From Citrobacter amalonaticus Y19 (GTDB lineage Bacteria; Pseudomonadota; Gammaproteobacteria; Enterobacterales; Enterobacteriaceae), in the NCBI RefSeq assembly GCF_000981805.1, contig NZ_CP011132.1:2232001-2296000 (forward strand): a DNA stretch of 64,000 nucleotides, read 5' to 3'. The notes below the pieces were generated by a model. It worked only from the letters and a program-made list of their open reading frames with translations. It made no database searches and was not told where the DNA came from. This document shows, one piece after another, positions 44,906-54,734 of this stretch (its first letter is position 1; each line of letters begins with the position of its first letter). The translations under genes and the position numbers were made by a program.

Positions 44906-45538
44906 ATGGATAAGCAACTTCTGGAGACGACGGTCAGCAAAGTGCTGAATGAATTGCGGGATCGCCCTATTCCACTGGGCGTTTCCAACCGTCATATCCA
45001 CCTTAACGCTGAGGATTATGCCCGTCTTTTTCCGGGACATCCGATTAGTGAGAAAAAAGGACTCCTGCAACCGGGACAGTATGCGGCTGAGCAGACCGTC
45101 ACGTTAGTGGGGCCCAAAGGTCAACTGAAAAATGTCCGCCTGCTGGGGCCGCTTCGCAGCACCAGCCAGGTGGAGATTTCGCGCACGGATGCCAGAACGC
45201 TGGGTATCGCCGCGCCGTTGCGGATGTCCGGTAATCTCAAAGGTACGCCGGGTATTCGCCTTGTGAGCCCCTTTGGTGAAGTGGAACTCTCCTCCGGGGT
45301 GATCGTCGCCCAGCGCCACATTCACATGTCGCCGCTGGATGCGCTGATCCTGCGCGTTGCTCACGGTGATAGCGTCAGTGTCGCCATTGAGGGAACCGAT
45401 CGTCGGCTGATCTTCGACAACGTCGCGGTACGCGTTTCCCCGGATATGCGCCTGGAGATGCATATTGATACCGACGAGGCCAATGCTGCTGGCGCAGATG
45501 ACGCCAATGCTTTCGTCACACTGGTGACGCCGCGATGA
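44906..45538 (+). CDS. pduL: Phosphotransacylase PduL
   Basis: 210 aa. Starts MDKQLLETTVSKVLNELRDR, an encapsulation helix, followed by VSNRHIHLNAEDYARLFPG and QRHIHMSPLDA, the zinc-binding histidine blocks of the PduL family. It converts propionyl-CoA to propionyl phosphate inside the compartment and recycles CoA. Its stop overlaps the pduM start. Confidence 0.96.
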   Translation: MDKQLLETTVSKVLNELRDRPIPLGVSNRHIHLNAEDYARLFPGHPISEKKGLLQPGQYAAEQTVTLVGPKGQLKNVRLLGPLRSTSQVEISRTDARTLGIAAPLRMSGNLKGTPGIRLVSPFGEVELSSGVIVAQRHIHMSPLDALILRVAHGDSVSVAIEGTDRRLIFDNVAVRVSPDMRLEMHIDTDEANAAGADDANAFVTLVTPR

Positions 45539-46026
45539 ACGGCGAACTGTTGCAGCGAATCGTCGAGGAGGTGGTCTCCCGCCTGCAACGTCGTGCGCAA
45601 AGCACCGTCACGCTGAGCGTCGCGCAACTGCGGGAAACACCGTCCCACACCCTGTTTTGTCAGTACGCCTCCCTGCATATTTTGCAGGTCGATCTGCCCC
45701 TGCTGGAGCAGATCGCCGACAACGATTCGTCGCATGCCGCCGCCGTCACAATTCATGAGGCACTGGCATGGGGTCTTCGGGTGCAACTGTCGTTGCAACA
45801 TCGGTTATTGCCCGCATTGCCGGTGAAGAAACTGGCCCAGCTCCCGCTGGTTCTCTGCGACGAACAGGGGCAGCCAGTCATGCTGCACCCTACCCGACTG
45901 TTAAGTTATGCCGATGTTGCCCGGTTACCCGCAGGGTGGCTGGTGCTGCATCGCAAATGTGTTGTTACCGCGCTGGCTCGCGAGACCGCGAGTTCACGCC
46001 ACATCCACTTGATTAAGCAGGAGTGA
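45535..46026 (+). CDS. pduM: Microcompartment assembly protein PduM
   Basis: 163 aa. It begins MNGELLQRIVEEVVSRLQRR, a helix like those of encapsulated enzymes, followed by a conserved body of unknown biochemical role. In Salmonella it is needed for proper compartment assembly. It overlaps pduL by an ATGA junction. Confidence 0.95.
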   Translation: MNGELLQRIVEEVVSRLQRRAQSTVTLSVAQLRETPSHTLFCQYASLHILQVDLPLLEQIADNDSSHAAAVTIHEALAWGLRVQLSLQHRLLPALPVKKLAQLPLVLCDEQGQPVMLHPTRLLSYADVARLPAGWLVLHRKCVVTALARETASSRHIHLIKQE

Positions 46027-46029
46027 ACC

Positions 46030-46305
46030 ATGCATCTGGCACGTGTTACAGGCGCGGTGGTATCCACGCAAAAATCGCCCTCGTTGGTCGGTAAAAAACT
46101 TCTGCTGGTACGCCGGGTCAGTGCCGATGGCGAACTGCCGGCGAATCCGACGGCAGGCGATGAAGTCGCCGTTGACTCCGTCGGCGCAGGCGTTGGCGAA
46201 CTGGTGCTCCTGAGCAGCGGTTCCAGCGCCAGGCATGTTTTTTCCGGGCCGAATGAGGCCATCGATCTGGCCGTTGTCGGCATTGTCGACACGCTTTCTC
46301 GTTAA
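46030..46305 (+). CDS. pduN: Microcompartment vertex protein PduN
   Basis: 91 aa, BMC-vertex (EutN/CcmL) family: MHLARVTGAVVSTQKSPSLVGKKLLLV, then DSVGAGVGELVLLSSGSSAR, which contains the conserved turn. Pentamers close the vertices of the icosahedral shell. 3 bp after pduM. Confidence 0.97.
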   Translation: MHLARVTGAVVSTQKSPSLVGKKLLLVRRVSADGELPANPTAGDEVAVDSVGAGVGELVLLSSGSSARHVFSGPNEAIDLAVVGIVDTLSR

Positions 46306-46314
46306 GGGGGAGTT

Positions 46315-47322
46315 ATGGCGATTTATACCCGCACAGGCGACGCAGGCACAACGGCGCTCTTTACCGGACAGCGCGTCAGTAAAACGCACCCTCGAGTGGA
46401 AGCGTACGGCACGCTTGATGAGCTTAACGCCGCGCTGAGCCTGTGCGTCTGCGCTACCCGCAACGCCCAGCATCGCGCGCTGCTGGAAGCCATTCAACTG
46501 CAAATTTTCTGGTTCAGCGCTGAGCTTGCAAGCGATAGCGAACAGCCCTCTGCGGACCAGCGCTATATCAGTTCTGAGGAAATAGCCGCGCTGGAAGCGG
46601 CTATCGATACCGCGATGGGACGCGTCGCGCCCTTGCGCAGTTTTATTCTGCCAGGCCGCTGTGAAGCCGCAAGCCGCCTGCATTTTGCCCGCACGCTGGC
46701 ACGCCGGGCTGAACGCCGTCTGGTGGAACTCGCAGCCGATGTCACCGTCAGGCATGTGCTGATGCGCTATATCAATCGCCTGTCAGACTGCCTGTATGCG
46801 CTGGCACGTGCGGAAGATCACGACGCCCATCAGGACACGATTATCCGGGAAGTGACGAAACGCTATCTGGCTGCCGGTCACGCCCCTGTCAAAAAGGAAT
46901 CCGCGATGTCGCTCTCTTTTGGCGATCTCCATCAGTTAACCCGCGCCGCCGTTGAGCGGGCGCAAGCCTTAAACGTTCCGGTGGTCGTCAGCATTGTTGA
47001 TGCCCACGGCACTGAGGCCGTCACCTGGCGGATGCCGGACGCTCTGCTGGTCAGCAGCGAACTGGCACCGAAAAAAGCCTGGACCGCCGTGGCGATGAAA
47101 ACCGCGACTCATGAACTCGCGTCGGTGGTTCAGCCCGGCGCGCCGCTGTACGGGCTGGAAAGTCATATGCAGGGAAAAGTCGTCACCTTTGGCGGCGGCT
47201 ACGCGCTATGGCGTGATGGATTGCTTATTGGGGGTCTTGGTATCAGCGGTGGAAGCGTTGAACAGGACATGGACATTGCACAGGCTGCCATTGCGGCAAT
47301 AAACGTGAGAACACATCAATGA
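46315..47322 (+). CDS. pduO: ATP:cob(I)alamin adenosyltransferase PduO
   Basis: 335 aa, two domains. The N-terminal PduO-type adenosyltransferase (YTRTGDAGTTALFTGQRVSK, CEAASRLHFARTLARRAERR) makes adenosylcobalamin for the dehydratase. The C-terminal GlcG/DUF336 domain (from about 200, LGGLGISGGSVEQD) binds haem in the family. Overlaps pduP. Confidence 0.96.
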   Translation: MAIYTRTGDAGTTALFTGQRVSKTHPRVEAYGTLDELNAALSLCVCATRNAQHRALLEAIQLQIFWFSAELASDSEQPSADQRYISSEEIAALEAAIDTAMGRVAPLRSFILPGRCEAASRLHFARTLARRAERRLVELAADVTVRHVLMRYINRLSDCLYALARAEDHDAHQDTIIREVTKRYLAAGHAPVKKESAMSLSFGDLHQLTRAAVERAQALNVPVVVSIVDAHGTEAVTWRMPDALLVSSELAPKKAWTAVAMKTATHELASVVQPGAPLYGLESHMQGKVVTFGGGYALWRDGLLIGGLGISGGSVEQDMDIAQAAIAAINVRTHQ

Positions 47323-48704
47323 ATACTACTGAACTGGAAACCCTCATCCGCACCATTTTGAGCGAGCAACTGGCTCCCGCAAAAACTGAAATCAAAGGGA
47401 ACGGAATCTTTCAGTCTGTTGGTGAAGCAGTCGATGCCGCCCACCAGGCGTTCTTGCGCTACCAGCAGTCACCACTGAAAACGCGCAGCGCCATTATCAG
47501 CGCTATCCGTGAAGAGCTGGCGCCACAGCTGGCAACGCTGGCAGCAGAGAGTGCAGCGGAAACCGGAATGGGTAACAAAGAAGACAAATTACTCAAGAAC
47601 AAAGCGGCGCTGGACAACACCCCAGGCATCGAAGACCTGACTACCACCGCGCTCACCGGCGACGGCGGCATGGTGCTGTTTGAGTATTCACCGTTTGGCG
47701 TGATTGGTTCCGTCGCCCCCAGCACCAACCCGACAGAAACCATTATCAACAATAGCATCAGCATGCTGGCGGCAGGCAACAGCGTCTATTTCAGCCCGCA
47801 TCCGGGCGCTAAAACGGTGTCGCTGAAGCTTATCGCCATGATTGAGGATATCGCGTTTCGCAGCTGTGGCATTCGCAATCTGGTGGTGACCGTTGCCGAA
47901 CCGACATTTGAAGCCACCCAGCAGATGATGGCGCATCCGAAAATTGCCGTACTGGCCATTACCGGCGGCCCGGGCATTGTGGCAATGGGCATGAAGAGCG
48001 GGAAGAAAGTGATTGGCGCAGGCGCGGGGAATCCCCCCTGCATCGTCGATGAGACAGCGGATCTGGTGAAGGCCGCAGAAGATATCATCAACGGCGCGGC
48101 GTTTGACTACAACCTGCCCTGTATCTCAGAGAAGAGCCTGATTGTGGTGGAGTCAGTGGCGGAACAACTGATCCAGCAGATGCAAAGCTTCGGCGCACTG
48201 CTGTTAAGCCCGGCCGATATCGAGAAACTGCGCGCGGTCTGCCTGCCCGAAGGCGTCGCCAATAAAAAACTGGTCGGTAAAAGTCCTTGCGCCATGCTCG
48301 ACGCCGCCGGCATTCCGGTCCCGGCAAAAGCGCCGCGTCTGTTGATTGGCGTCGTCAGCGCGGATGACTGCTGGGTAACCAGTGAACAACTGATGCCGAT
48401 GCTGCCAGTGGTGAAGGTTAAGGATTTTGACGCCGCGCTGTCGCTGGCGCTGAAAGTGGAAGATGGGCTGCATCATACCGCCATCATGCACTCGCAGAAT
48501 GTGTCTCGTCTGAATCTTGCGGCGCGGACCCTGCAAACCTCCATTTTCGTTAAAAACGGCCCCTCTTATGCGGGAATTGGTGTTGGCGGCGAAGGGTTTA
48601 CCACCTTTACCATCGCCACGCCAACCGGTGAAGGGACAACATCGGCACGCACGTTTGCCCGCTCCCGTCGCTGTGTGCTGACTAACGGTTTCTCTATCCG
48701 CTAA
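47319..48704 (+). CDS. pduP: CoA-acylating propionaldehyde dehydrogenase PduP
   Basis: 461 aa. Residues 1-18 (MNTTELETLIRTILSEQL) are the classic encapsulation peptide. The ALDH domain has the catalytic cysteine in DYNLPCISEKS, plus GAGAGNPPCIVD. It oxidises propionaldehyde to propionyl-CoA with NAD+. It starts on the pduO stop. Confidence 0.96.
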   Translation: MNTTELETLIRTILSEQLAPAKTEIKGNGIFQSVGEAVDAAHQAFLRYQQSPLKTRSAIISAIREELAPQLATLAAESAAETGMGNKEDKLLKNKAALDNTPGIEDLTTTALTGDGGMVLFEYSPFGVIGSVAPSTNPTETIINNSISMLAAGNSVYFSPHPGAKTVSLKLIAMIEDIAFRSCGIRNLVVTVAEPTFEATQQMMAHPKIAVLAITGGPGIVAMGMKSGKKVIGAGAGNPPCIVDETADLVKAAEDIINGAAFDYNLPCISEKSLIVVESVAEQLIQQMQSFGALLLSPADIEKLRAVCLPEGVANKKLVGKSPCAMLDAAGIPVPAKAPRLLIGVVSADDCWVTSEQLMPMLPVVKVKDFDAALSLALKVEDGLHHTAIMHSQNVSRLNLAARTLQTSIFVKNGPSYAGIGVGGEGFTTFTIATPTGEGTTSARTFARSRRCVLTNGFSIR

Positions 48705-48714
48705 TGAGGTTGTG

Positions 48715-49827
48715 ATGAATACGTTTTCACTGCAAACCCGGTTGTACAGCGGCCCTGGAAGCCTGAAGGTGCTTGGCCGTTTTACGAACAAGCACATCTG
48801 GATTATCTGCGATGGTTTTCTCGCCCGTTCGCCGCTGATTAATACGCTGCGCGAGGCGATACCGGCGGATAACCGGATCAGCGTCTTCAGTGAGATCACG
48901 CCCGACCCGACCATCGGAATCGTCGTTCAGGGGATTGCGCAAATGCAGTCCCTGCGTCCCGACGTAGTGATCGGCTTCGGCGGCGGCTCCGCGCTGGATG
49001 CGGCGAAAGCCATTGTCTGGTTCAGCCGTCAGTTTGATATCGATATTGAAACCTGCGTGGCGATCCCGACCACCAGCGGAACCGGGTCGGAAGTCACCAG
49101 CGCCTGCGTGATTAGCGATCCGGAGAAAGGCATTAAGTATCCGCTGTTTAACAACGCGCTCTATCCGGACATGGCGATCCTTGATCCGATGCTGGTCGTC
49201 AGCGTCCCGCCCGCCATCACCGCCAACACCGGAATGGATGTTCTGACGCACGCGCTGGAAGCCTATGTGTCCACGCACGCCAGTGACTTTACCGACGCAC
49301 TCGCTGAAAAGGCAGCGCAGATCGTCTTTCAGTACCTGCCCGTCGCCGTCCGTAAAGGCGACTGTCTTGCCACACGAGGCAAAATGCACAACGCCTCTAC
49401 GCTGGCAGGGATGGCATTCAGCCAGGCAGGGCTTGGCCTGAACCACGCCATCGCCCACCAGCTAGGCGGCCAGTTCCATCTGCCCCACGGTCTGGCAAAT
49501 GCTCTGCTGCTGGCGTCGGTGATCCGCTTCAACGCGCACGATCCGCGGGCGGCGAAACGCTACGCCCGATTCGCGAAGGCCTGTCATTTATGTGCTGACA
49601 GCGCCAGTGAAACGGCGAGTGTGAATGCGCTGGTGCAGCACATCGAACAGCTGAAAAAAGCGTGTGCTATCCCGACTCTCGCCGTCGCGCTTAAAGAACA
49701 AAAACAGGACTGGTCACAGCGTATTCCGGCAATGGTTCAGGCCGCGCTGGCGGACGTCACGCTGAAGACCAGTCCCAGAGCAGCGGATGCCGGGGCCATT
49801 CAGGAACTGCTTGAGGAGTTGCTATGA
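48715..49827 (+). CDS. pduQ: Propanol dehydrogenase PduQ
   Basis: 370 aa from ATG 48715 (an in-frame GTG one codon earlier is less likely). Iron-containing alcohol dehydrogenase: GGGSALDAAKAI, TTSGTGSEVTSACVI and the iron-binding HALEAYVSTHASDFTDA and LNHAIAHQLGGQFHLPHG blocks. It reduces propionaldehyde to propanol and regenerates NAD+ for PduP. Confidence 0.96.
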   Translation: MNTFSLQTRLYSGPGSLKVLGRFTNKHIWIICDGFLARSPLINTLREAIPADNRISVFSEITPDPTIGIVVQGIAQMQSLRPDVVIGFGGGSALDAAKAIVWFSRQFDIDIETCVAIPTTSGTGSEVTSACVISDPEKGIKYPLFNNALYPDMAILDPMLVVSVPPAITANTGMDVLTHALEAYVSTHASDFTDALAEKAAQIVFQYLPVAVRKGDCLATRGKMHNASTLAGMAFSQAGLGLNHAIAHQLGGQFHLPHGLANALLLASVIRFNAHDPRAAKRYARFAKACHLCADSASETASVNALVQHIEQLKKACAIPTLAVALKEQKQDWSQRIPAMVQAALADVTLKTSPRAADAGAIQELLEELL

Positions 49828-51179
49828 ATACCGCCCTGAATGATGAACTGAGCGCACTGGATCCGCCGACCCTCGTTGAACGCGTTCGCGCGGCAGGCAT
49901 TGTGGGGGCAGGCGGAGCCGGCTTTCCGACGTATGTCAAACTCCAGGCTCAGGTGGAGATTTTCCTGGTCAATGCTGCCGAATGCGAGCCGATGCTGAAA
50001 GTCGATCAGCAACTCATGGCGCAGCAGGCGGCACGTCTGATTCGCGGCGTACAGTATGCGATGAAGGCCACTGGAGCCCGCGAAGGGATTATCGCCCTGA
50101 AAGAAAAGTACCAGCCAGCGATTGCCGCCCTGACGCCGCTTTTGCCCCCGGCTATCAGACTGCACATTCTGCCCGACGTCTACCCGGCGGGCGATGAAGT
50201 GCTGACGATCTGGATGGCAACGGGTCGCCGCGTTCCCCCAGCCGCCCTGCCGGTCAGCGTGGGAGTAGTGGTCAACAACGTACAGACCGTACTGAATATC
50301 GCCCGCGCGGTCGAGCAGCAGTATTCCGTGACGCGCCGTACGCTCACCGTTAACGGTGCCGTTGCCCGTCCACAAACGATAACGGTCCCTATCGGGATGT
50401 CTTTACGCGACGTGCTGGAGCTGGCTGGCGGCGCAACCATCGACGATCCGGGATTTATCAACGGCGGCCCGATGATGGGAAGCCTGTTGACGTCGCTGGA
50501 CGCGCCGGTCACCAAGACCACCGGCGGACTGCTGGTTCTGCCGAAATCACATCCGCTGATTCAGCGACGTATGCAGGATGAGCGCACCGTGCTGTCAGTG
50601 GCGAAAACCGTTTGCGAACAGTGCCGCCTGTGTACCGATCTCTGTCCGAGACATCTCATCGGTCACGAACTCTCCCCGCACCTGTTGGTGCGCGCGGTCA
50701 ATTTCCATCAGGCCGCTACGCCGCAGCTGCTGCTCAGCGCCCTCACCTGTTCCGAATGTAACGTCTGTGAAAGTGTGGCCTGCCCGGTAGGTATTTCGCC
50801 CATGCGGATTAACCGCATGCTGAAACGCGAACTGCGCGCACAGAATCAGCGCTACGAAGGCCCGCTGAATCCGGCGGATGAGATGGCGAAATACCGTCTG
50901 GTGCCGGTTAAACGACTCATCGCCAAACTGGGGCTAACACCGTGGTATCGGGAAGCGCCGTTAGTTGACAGCGAACCGGTTGTTGAGAGAACGACGCTGC
51001 TGCTGCGCCAGCATATCGGCGCCAGCGCGGTGCCCTGCGTTCAGAAGGGCGAGCACGTCGCGCGTGGCCAGTGCGTTGCTGAAATTCCGCAAGGTGCGCT
51101 CGGTGCACCTGTTCACGCCAGTATTGACGGCATTGTCTGTGAGATTACAGATCAGGCCATCATCGTTGTAAGAGGTTAA
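49824..51179 (+). CDS. pduS: Cobalamin reductase PduS
   Basis: 451 aa, RnfC-like flavoprotein. GAGGAGFPTYVKL and NAAECEPMLKVDQQL begin the FMN/NADH part. Two ferredoxin-type clusters follow: CEQCRLCTDLCPRHLIG and CSECNVCESVACPVG. It reduces cob(III)alamin to supply PduO. Overlaps pduQ by ATGA and is 2 bp from pduT. Confidence 0.96.
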   Translation: MNTALNDELSALDPPTLVERVRAAGIVGAGGAGFPTYVKLQAQVEIFLVNAAECEPMLKVDQQLMAQQAARLIRGVQYAMKATGAREGIIALKEKYQPAIAALTPLLPPAIRLHILPDVYPAGDEVLTIWMATGRRVPPAALPVSVGVVVNNVQTVLNIARAVEQQYSVTRRTLTVNGAVARPQTITVPIGMSLRDVLELAGGATIDDPGFINGGPMMGSLLTSLDAPVTKTTGGLLVLPKSHPLIQRRMQDERTVLSVAKTVCEQCRLCTDLCPRHLIGHELSPHLLVRAVNFHQAATPQLLLSALTCSECNVCESVACPVGISPMRINRMLKRELRAQNQRYEGPLNPADEMAKYRLVPVKRLIAKLGLTPWYREAPLVDSEPVVERTTLLLRQHIGASAVPCVQKGEHVARGQCVAEIPQGALGAPVHASIDGIVCEITDQAIIVVRG

Positions 51180-51181
51180 CC

Positions 51182-51736
51182 ATGTCTCAGGCCATAGGTA
51201 TTTTAGAACTCACCAGCATCGCCAAAGGGATGGAAACGGGCGATGCCATGCTGAAAAGCGCCAACGTGGATCTGCTGGTCAGCAAGACCATTTGCCCGGG
51301 CAAATTTCTGCTTATGCTGGGTGGCGACGTCGGCGCAGTACAGCAGGCCATCGAAACCGGTGCATCACTCGCTGGCGAGATGCTGGTCGACAGCCTGGTG
51401 CTCCCCAACATTCACGCCAGCGTGCTTCCCGCGATCAGCGGCCTGAACAGCGTGGATAAACGTCAGGCGGTGGGCGTTGTCGAAACCTGGAGCGTGGCGG
51501 CTTGTATCAGCGCGGCTGACCGGGCGGTAAAGGCGTCCAACGTTACGCTGGTTCGCGTTCATATGGCGTTCGGTATCGGCGGTAAATGTTACATGGTGGT
51601 CGCAGGCGACGTCTCCGATGTCAACAACGCGGTTACGGTTGCCAGCGAAAGCGCGGGTGAAAAAGGTCTGTTGGTTTATCGTTCGGTGATCCCACGCCCG
51701 CACGACGCGATGTGGCGTCAGATGGTGGAGGGATGA
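51182..51736 (+). CDS. pduT: Shell protein PduT (tandem BMC, 4Fe-4S)
   Basis: 184 aa, two BMC domains. C38 in SKTICPGK is the residue that holds a [4Fe-4S] cluster at the trimer centre in the known structure, suggesting electron transfer across the shell, probably with PduS. The stop shares a base with the pduU start. Confidence 0.96.
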   Translation: MSQAIGILELTSIAKGMETGDAMLKSANVDLLVSKTICPGKFLLMLGGDVGAVQQAIETGASLAGEMLVDSLVLPNIHASVLPAISGLNSVDKRQAVGVVETWSVAACISAADRAVKASNVTLVRVHMAFGIGGKCYMVVAGDVSDVNNAVTVASESAGEKGLLVYRSVIPRPHDAMWRQMVEG

Positions 51737-52086
51737 TGGAAAGACAACCGACCACGGATCGCATGATCCAGGAGTACGTACCGGGCAAACAGGTCACGCT
51801 GGCGCATCTGATTGCGAATCCCGGCAAAGATCTGTTCAAAAAACTGGGATTGCAGGACAGCGTCTCGGCGATTGGCATTCTCACCATCACGCCAAGTGAA
51901 GCCTCGATTATTGCCTGTGACATCGCGACGAAATCCGGCGCAGTAGAGATAGGCTTTCTCGACCGTTTCACCGGTGCGGTGGTGTTAACCGGCGATGTGT
52001 CGGCGGTGGAATACGCCCTGAAGCAGGTCACGCGCACGCTCGGTGAAATGATGCGTTTTACCACCTGTTCCATCACGCGGACGTAG
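51736..52086 (+). CDS. pduU: Shell protein PduU
   Basis: 116 aa from ATG 51736, which overlaps the pduT stop. A circularly permuted BMC domain with an extra N-terminal strand (MERQPTTDRMIQEYVPGKQV) that forms a beta-barrel cap over the pore in the family structure. Partner of PduV, encoded next. Confidence 0.95.
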   Translation: MERQPTTDRMIQEYVPGKQVTLAHLIANPGKDLFKKLGLQDSVSAIGILTITPSEASIIACDIATKSGAVEIGFLDRFTGAVVLTGDVSAVEYALKQVTRTLGEMMRFTTCSITRT

Positions 52087-52090
52087 CGCT

Positions 52091-52543
52091 ATGCAGCGCA
52101 TGATGTTGATTGGCCCCAGCCAGTGCGGCAAGACCTCGCTGACGCAATGTCTGCGCGGCGAGGCTCTCGAGTATCAGAAAACACAGGCGATTGTCTGGTC
52201 TGCCGAGACCATCGACACCCCTGGCGAATATCTGGAAAACCGTTGTCTGTACAGCGCACTGTTGGCGAGTGCCTGCGAGGCGGATGTCATTGCGCTGGTG
52301 CTCAATAGTGATGCGCAGTGGTCCCCTTTCTCCCCCGGTTTTACCGCACCGATGAACAGACCCGCGTTCGGCGTGGTGACCAAATCAGATTTAGCCGACC
52401 CGCAGAAAATTGCGCAGGTCATCGGTTGGCTGGAGCAGGCTGGCGCACAACGCGTCTTCGTAACCAGCGCCGTCAACCATTCCGGACTCGATGCACTGTT
52501 TGCCTTTCTGAACCAAAAGGAATCTTCATGTCTCACAAAATAA
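52091..52543 (+). CDS. pduV: Pdu-associated small GTPase-like protein PduV
   Basis: 150 aa. Walker A GPSQCGKTSL (8-17) and VVTKSDL, a Ras-like NKxD variant, show a GTP-binding fold. It binds PduU on the outer shell and may link the compartment to intracellular movement; the mechanism is not settled. Confidence 0.94.
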   Translation: MQRMMLIGPSQCGKTSLTQCLRGEALEYQKTQAIVWSAETIDTPGEYLENRCLYSALLASACEADVIALVLNSDAQWSPFSPGFTAPMNRPAFGVVTKSDLADPQKIAQVIGWLEQAGAQRVFVTSAVNHSGLDALFAFLNQKESSCLTK

Positions 52544-53742
52544 TGGCGATCAACGCGGGCAGCTCGTCCCTTAAATTTCAGCTGCTGGACATGCCGCAGG
52601 GCGATTTGCTGTGTCAGGGGCTCATTGAGCGTATCGGCCTGCCGGATGCCCGGATCACCCTGAAGGCGCAGGATCAAAAATGGCAGCAGACCACGCCGGT
52701 TGCCGATCACCGCGAGGCGGTGACTCTGCTTCTCGAAATGCTGATTAGCTACGGTATTATCAATAGCCTGCAGGATATCGAAGGTGTCGGCCATCGTGTG
52801 GCGCATGGCGGAGAATCATTTAAGGATTCTGTACGCGTGACCGATGAATCGCTGGCGGAAATTGAACGCCTTGCTGAACTGGCGCCCTTGCACAACCCGG
52901 TTAACCTGCTCGGTATCAACGTGTTTCGCCAGTTGTTGCCTGATGTGCCTTCCGTTGCCGTTTTTGATACCGCGTTTCATCAGACGCTGGAAGAAGCTGC
53001 CTATATCTATCCGCTTCCGTGGCGGTATTACGCGGAGTTTGGTATCCGCCGCTATGGTTTTCACGGGACAAGCCATAAGTATGTCAGTGCAACACTCGCC
53101 GAAAAGCTTGGCGTACCGCTTAGCGCGCTGCGTGTCGTGTGTTGTCACCTGGGCAACGGCAGCAGTATTTGCGCGATCAAAGGCGGGAGGTCGGTGAACA
53201 CATCGATGGGCTTCACCCCACAGTCTGGCGTGATGATGGGAACCCGCAGCGGGGATATCGACCCTTCCATCTTACCGTGGGTTGCCCAGCGTGAAGGCAA
53301 AACGCCACAGCAGCTCAACCACCTACTGAACAATGAATCTGGTCTGCTTGGCGTTTCAGGCGTCTCGCATGACTATCGTGACGTTGAGCTGGCCGCTGAC
53401 GACGGGAATCCCCGCGCCGCGCTCGCCCTGTCGCTGTTTGCAGAACGCATTCGCGCCACCATTGGCAGCTATATCATGCAGATGGGGGGACTGGATGCAC
53501 TGGTGTTTACCGGAGGGATTGGGGAAAACTCGGCGCGCGCCAGAGCGGCAATCTGCCAGAATCTGCACTTCCTGGGTCTTAGCGTAGACGACGAGAAGAA
53601 CCAACGGAATGCAACTTTTATTCAGACGGAAAACGCGATCGTTAAAGTGGCGGTCATCAACACCAACGAAGAGCTGATGATAGCCCAGGACGTGATGCGG
53701 ATTGCTCTCGCAGAATCAGAAACTTTCGCCGTGTCAGCCTGA
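52528..53742 (+). CDS. pduW: Propionate kinase PduW
   Basis: 404 aa from ATG 52528, which overlaps the last 16 bp of pduV; the longer frame to 52318 is out of frame with pduV and non-coding. Acetate/propionate kinase: KIMAINAGSSSLKFQLL, GHRVAHGGESF, VFDTAFHQTL, GTSHKYVS and FTGGIGENSARAR. It makes ATP and propionate from propionyl phosphate. Confidence 0.96.
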   Translation: MSHKIMAINAGSSSLKFQLLDMPQGDLLCQGLIERIGLPDARITLKAQDQKWQQTTPVADHREAVTLLLEMLISYGIINSLQDIEGVGHRVAHGGESFKDSVRVTDESLAEIERLAELAPLHNPVNLLGINVFRQLLPDVPSVAVFDTAFHQTLEEAAYIYPLPWRYYAEFGIRRYGFHGTSHKYVSATLAEKLGVPLSALRVVCCHLGNGSSICAIKGGRSVNTSMGFTPQSGVMMGTRSGDIDPSILPWVAQREGKTPQQLNHLLNNESGLLGVSGVSHDYRDVELAADDGNPRAALALSLFAERIRATIGSYIMQMGGLDALVFTGGIGENSARARAAICQNLHFLGLSVDDEKNQRNATFIQTENAIVKVAVINTNEELMIAQDVMRIALAESETFAVSA

Positions 53743-53833
53743 GTTCGCGCCGCGCAAATTGCGGCAAATCATGGTAATAGCGCAATCGCCATGACACTAT
53801 GCGCCGAGGATTGCTGAGCAGAAAGGTGATAAC

Positions 53834-54700
53834 GTGGCTGTTGCGCAGTGCCCCGCGTCGTGCGGAGAACTTATTCAGGGCTGGATTATGGGCAGCGAGA
53901 AACTGGTCTCCTGCCCGGTTGACTGGTACAGCACCGTCGAGGTCAGTACCGGTTCCCCTTTAGCGGATGAGCGTCCTCTTTCCCGGGCGATGGTCAACCA
54001 ACTCCTTGAACACTGGAATTACCCTGCGCACCTTAGCCAGGATATCCGTATTTCAATCCATTCAACTATCCCGATTGCCAAAGGCATGGCCAGCAGTACG
54101 GCAGACATCGCCGCAACTGCCGTCGCCACCGCGCAACATCTCGGTCATCAACTGGATGAATCCACACTCGCGCAGCTTTGCGTCTCGCTGGAACCGACTG
54201 ACAGCACCGTTTTTCAACAGCTGACACTGTTTGACCACAACGACGCATCGACGCAAATCCCCTGCGACTCCCAACCCGCGCTTGACCTTCTCGTGCTGGA
54301 AAGCCCACAAACCTTACGCACCGCCGACTATCATCGCATTCCACGGCAGGCCGGTTTGCATGCTGGCGCGCCTGCGCTGAAGCGGGCATGGGAAAAAGTA
54401 CAGGAAGCTTGTGCGGAGCAAAATCCGTATCGCATGGGAGAAGCGGCGACGCTGAGCGCCATCGCCAGCCAGATGCTGTTGCCGAAACCCGATTTCGATG
54501 CGCTATTGTCGCTGGTTGAAGAGTGCGATTTATACGGCGTGAACGTGGCGCACAGCGGCAGCGTCGTCGGATTGATGCTCGACAGGCAGCGACACGATGT
54601 GGACTACGTTAAGTGGCTACTGGCAAAAAACAGACTGACCGAACACTGGCCAGAACAGCACCTGTTGCGGATGGTCAGCGGCGGCGTAAAACGTCAGTGA
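53834..54700 (+). CDS. pduX: L-threonine kinase PduX
   Basis: 288 aa with a GTG start and GAAAGGTG site. GHMP kinase family: CPASCGELIQGW at the N-terminus, the P-loop-like PIAKGMASSTAD, and HSGSVVGLMLD near the end. It phosphorylates L-threonine for the aminopropanol arm of cobalamin. Slightly shorter than the Salmonella protein; the start is not certain. Last gene of the operon. Confidence 0.93.
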   Translation: MAVAQCPASCGELIQGWIMGSEKLVSCPVDWYSTVEVSTGSPLADERPLSRAMVNQLLEHWNYPAHLSQDIRISIHSTIPIAKGMASSTADIAATAVATAQHLGHQLDESTLAQLCVSLEPTDSTVFQQLTLFDHNDASTQIPCDSQPALDLLVLESPQTLRTADYHRIPRQAGLHAGAPALKRAWEKVQEACAEQNPYRMGEAATLSAIASQMLLPKPDFDALLSLVEECDLYGVNVAHSGSVVGLMLDRQRHDVDYVKWLLAKNRLTEHWPEQHLLRMVSGGVKRQ

Positions 54701-54734
54701 GGATCGCATTGCGGACCCTCACTGCACACTAACG

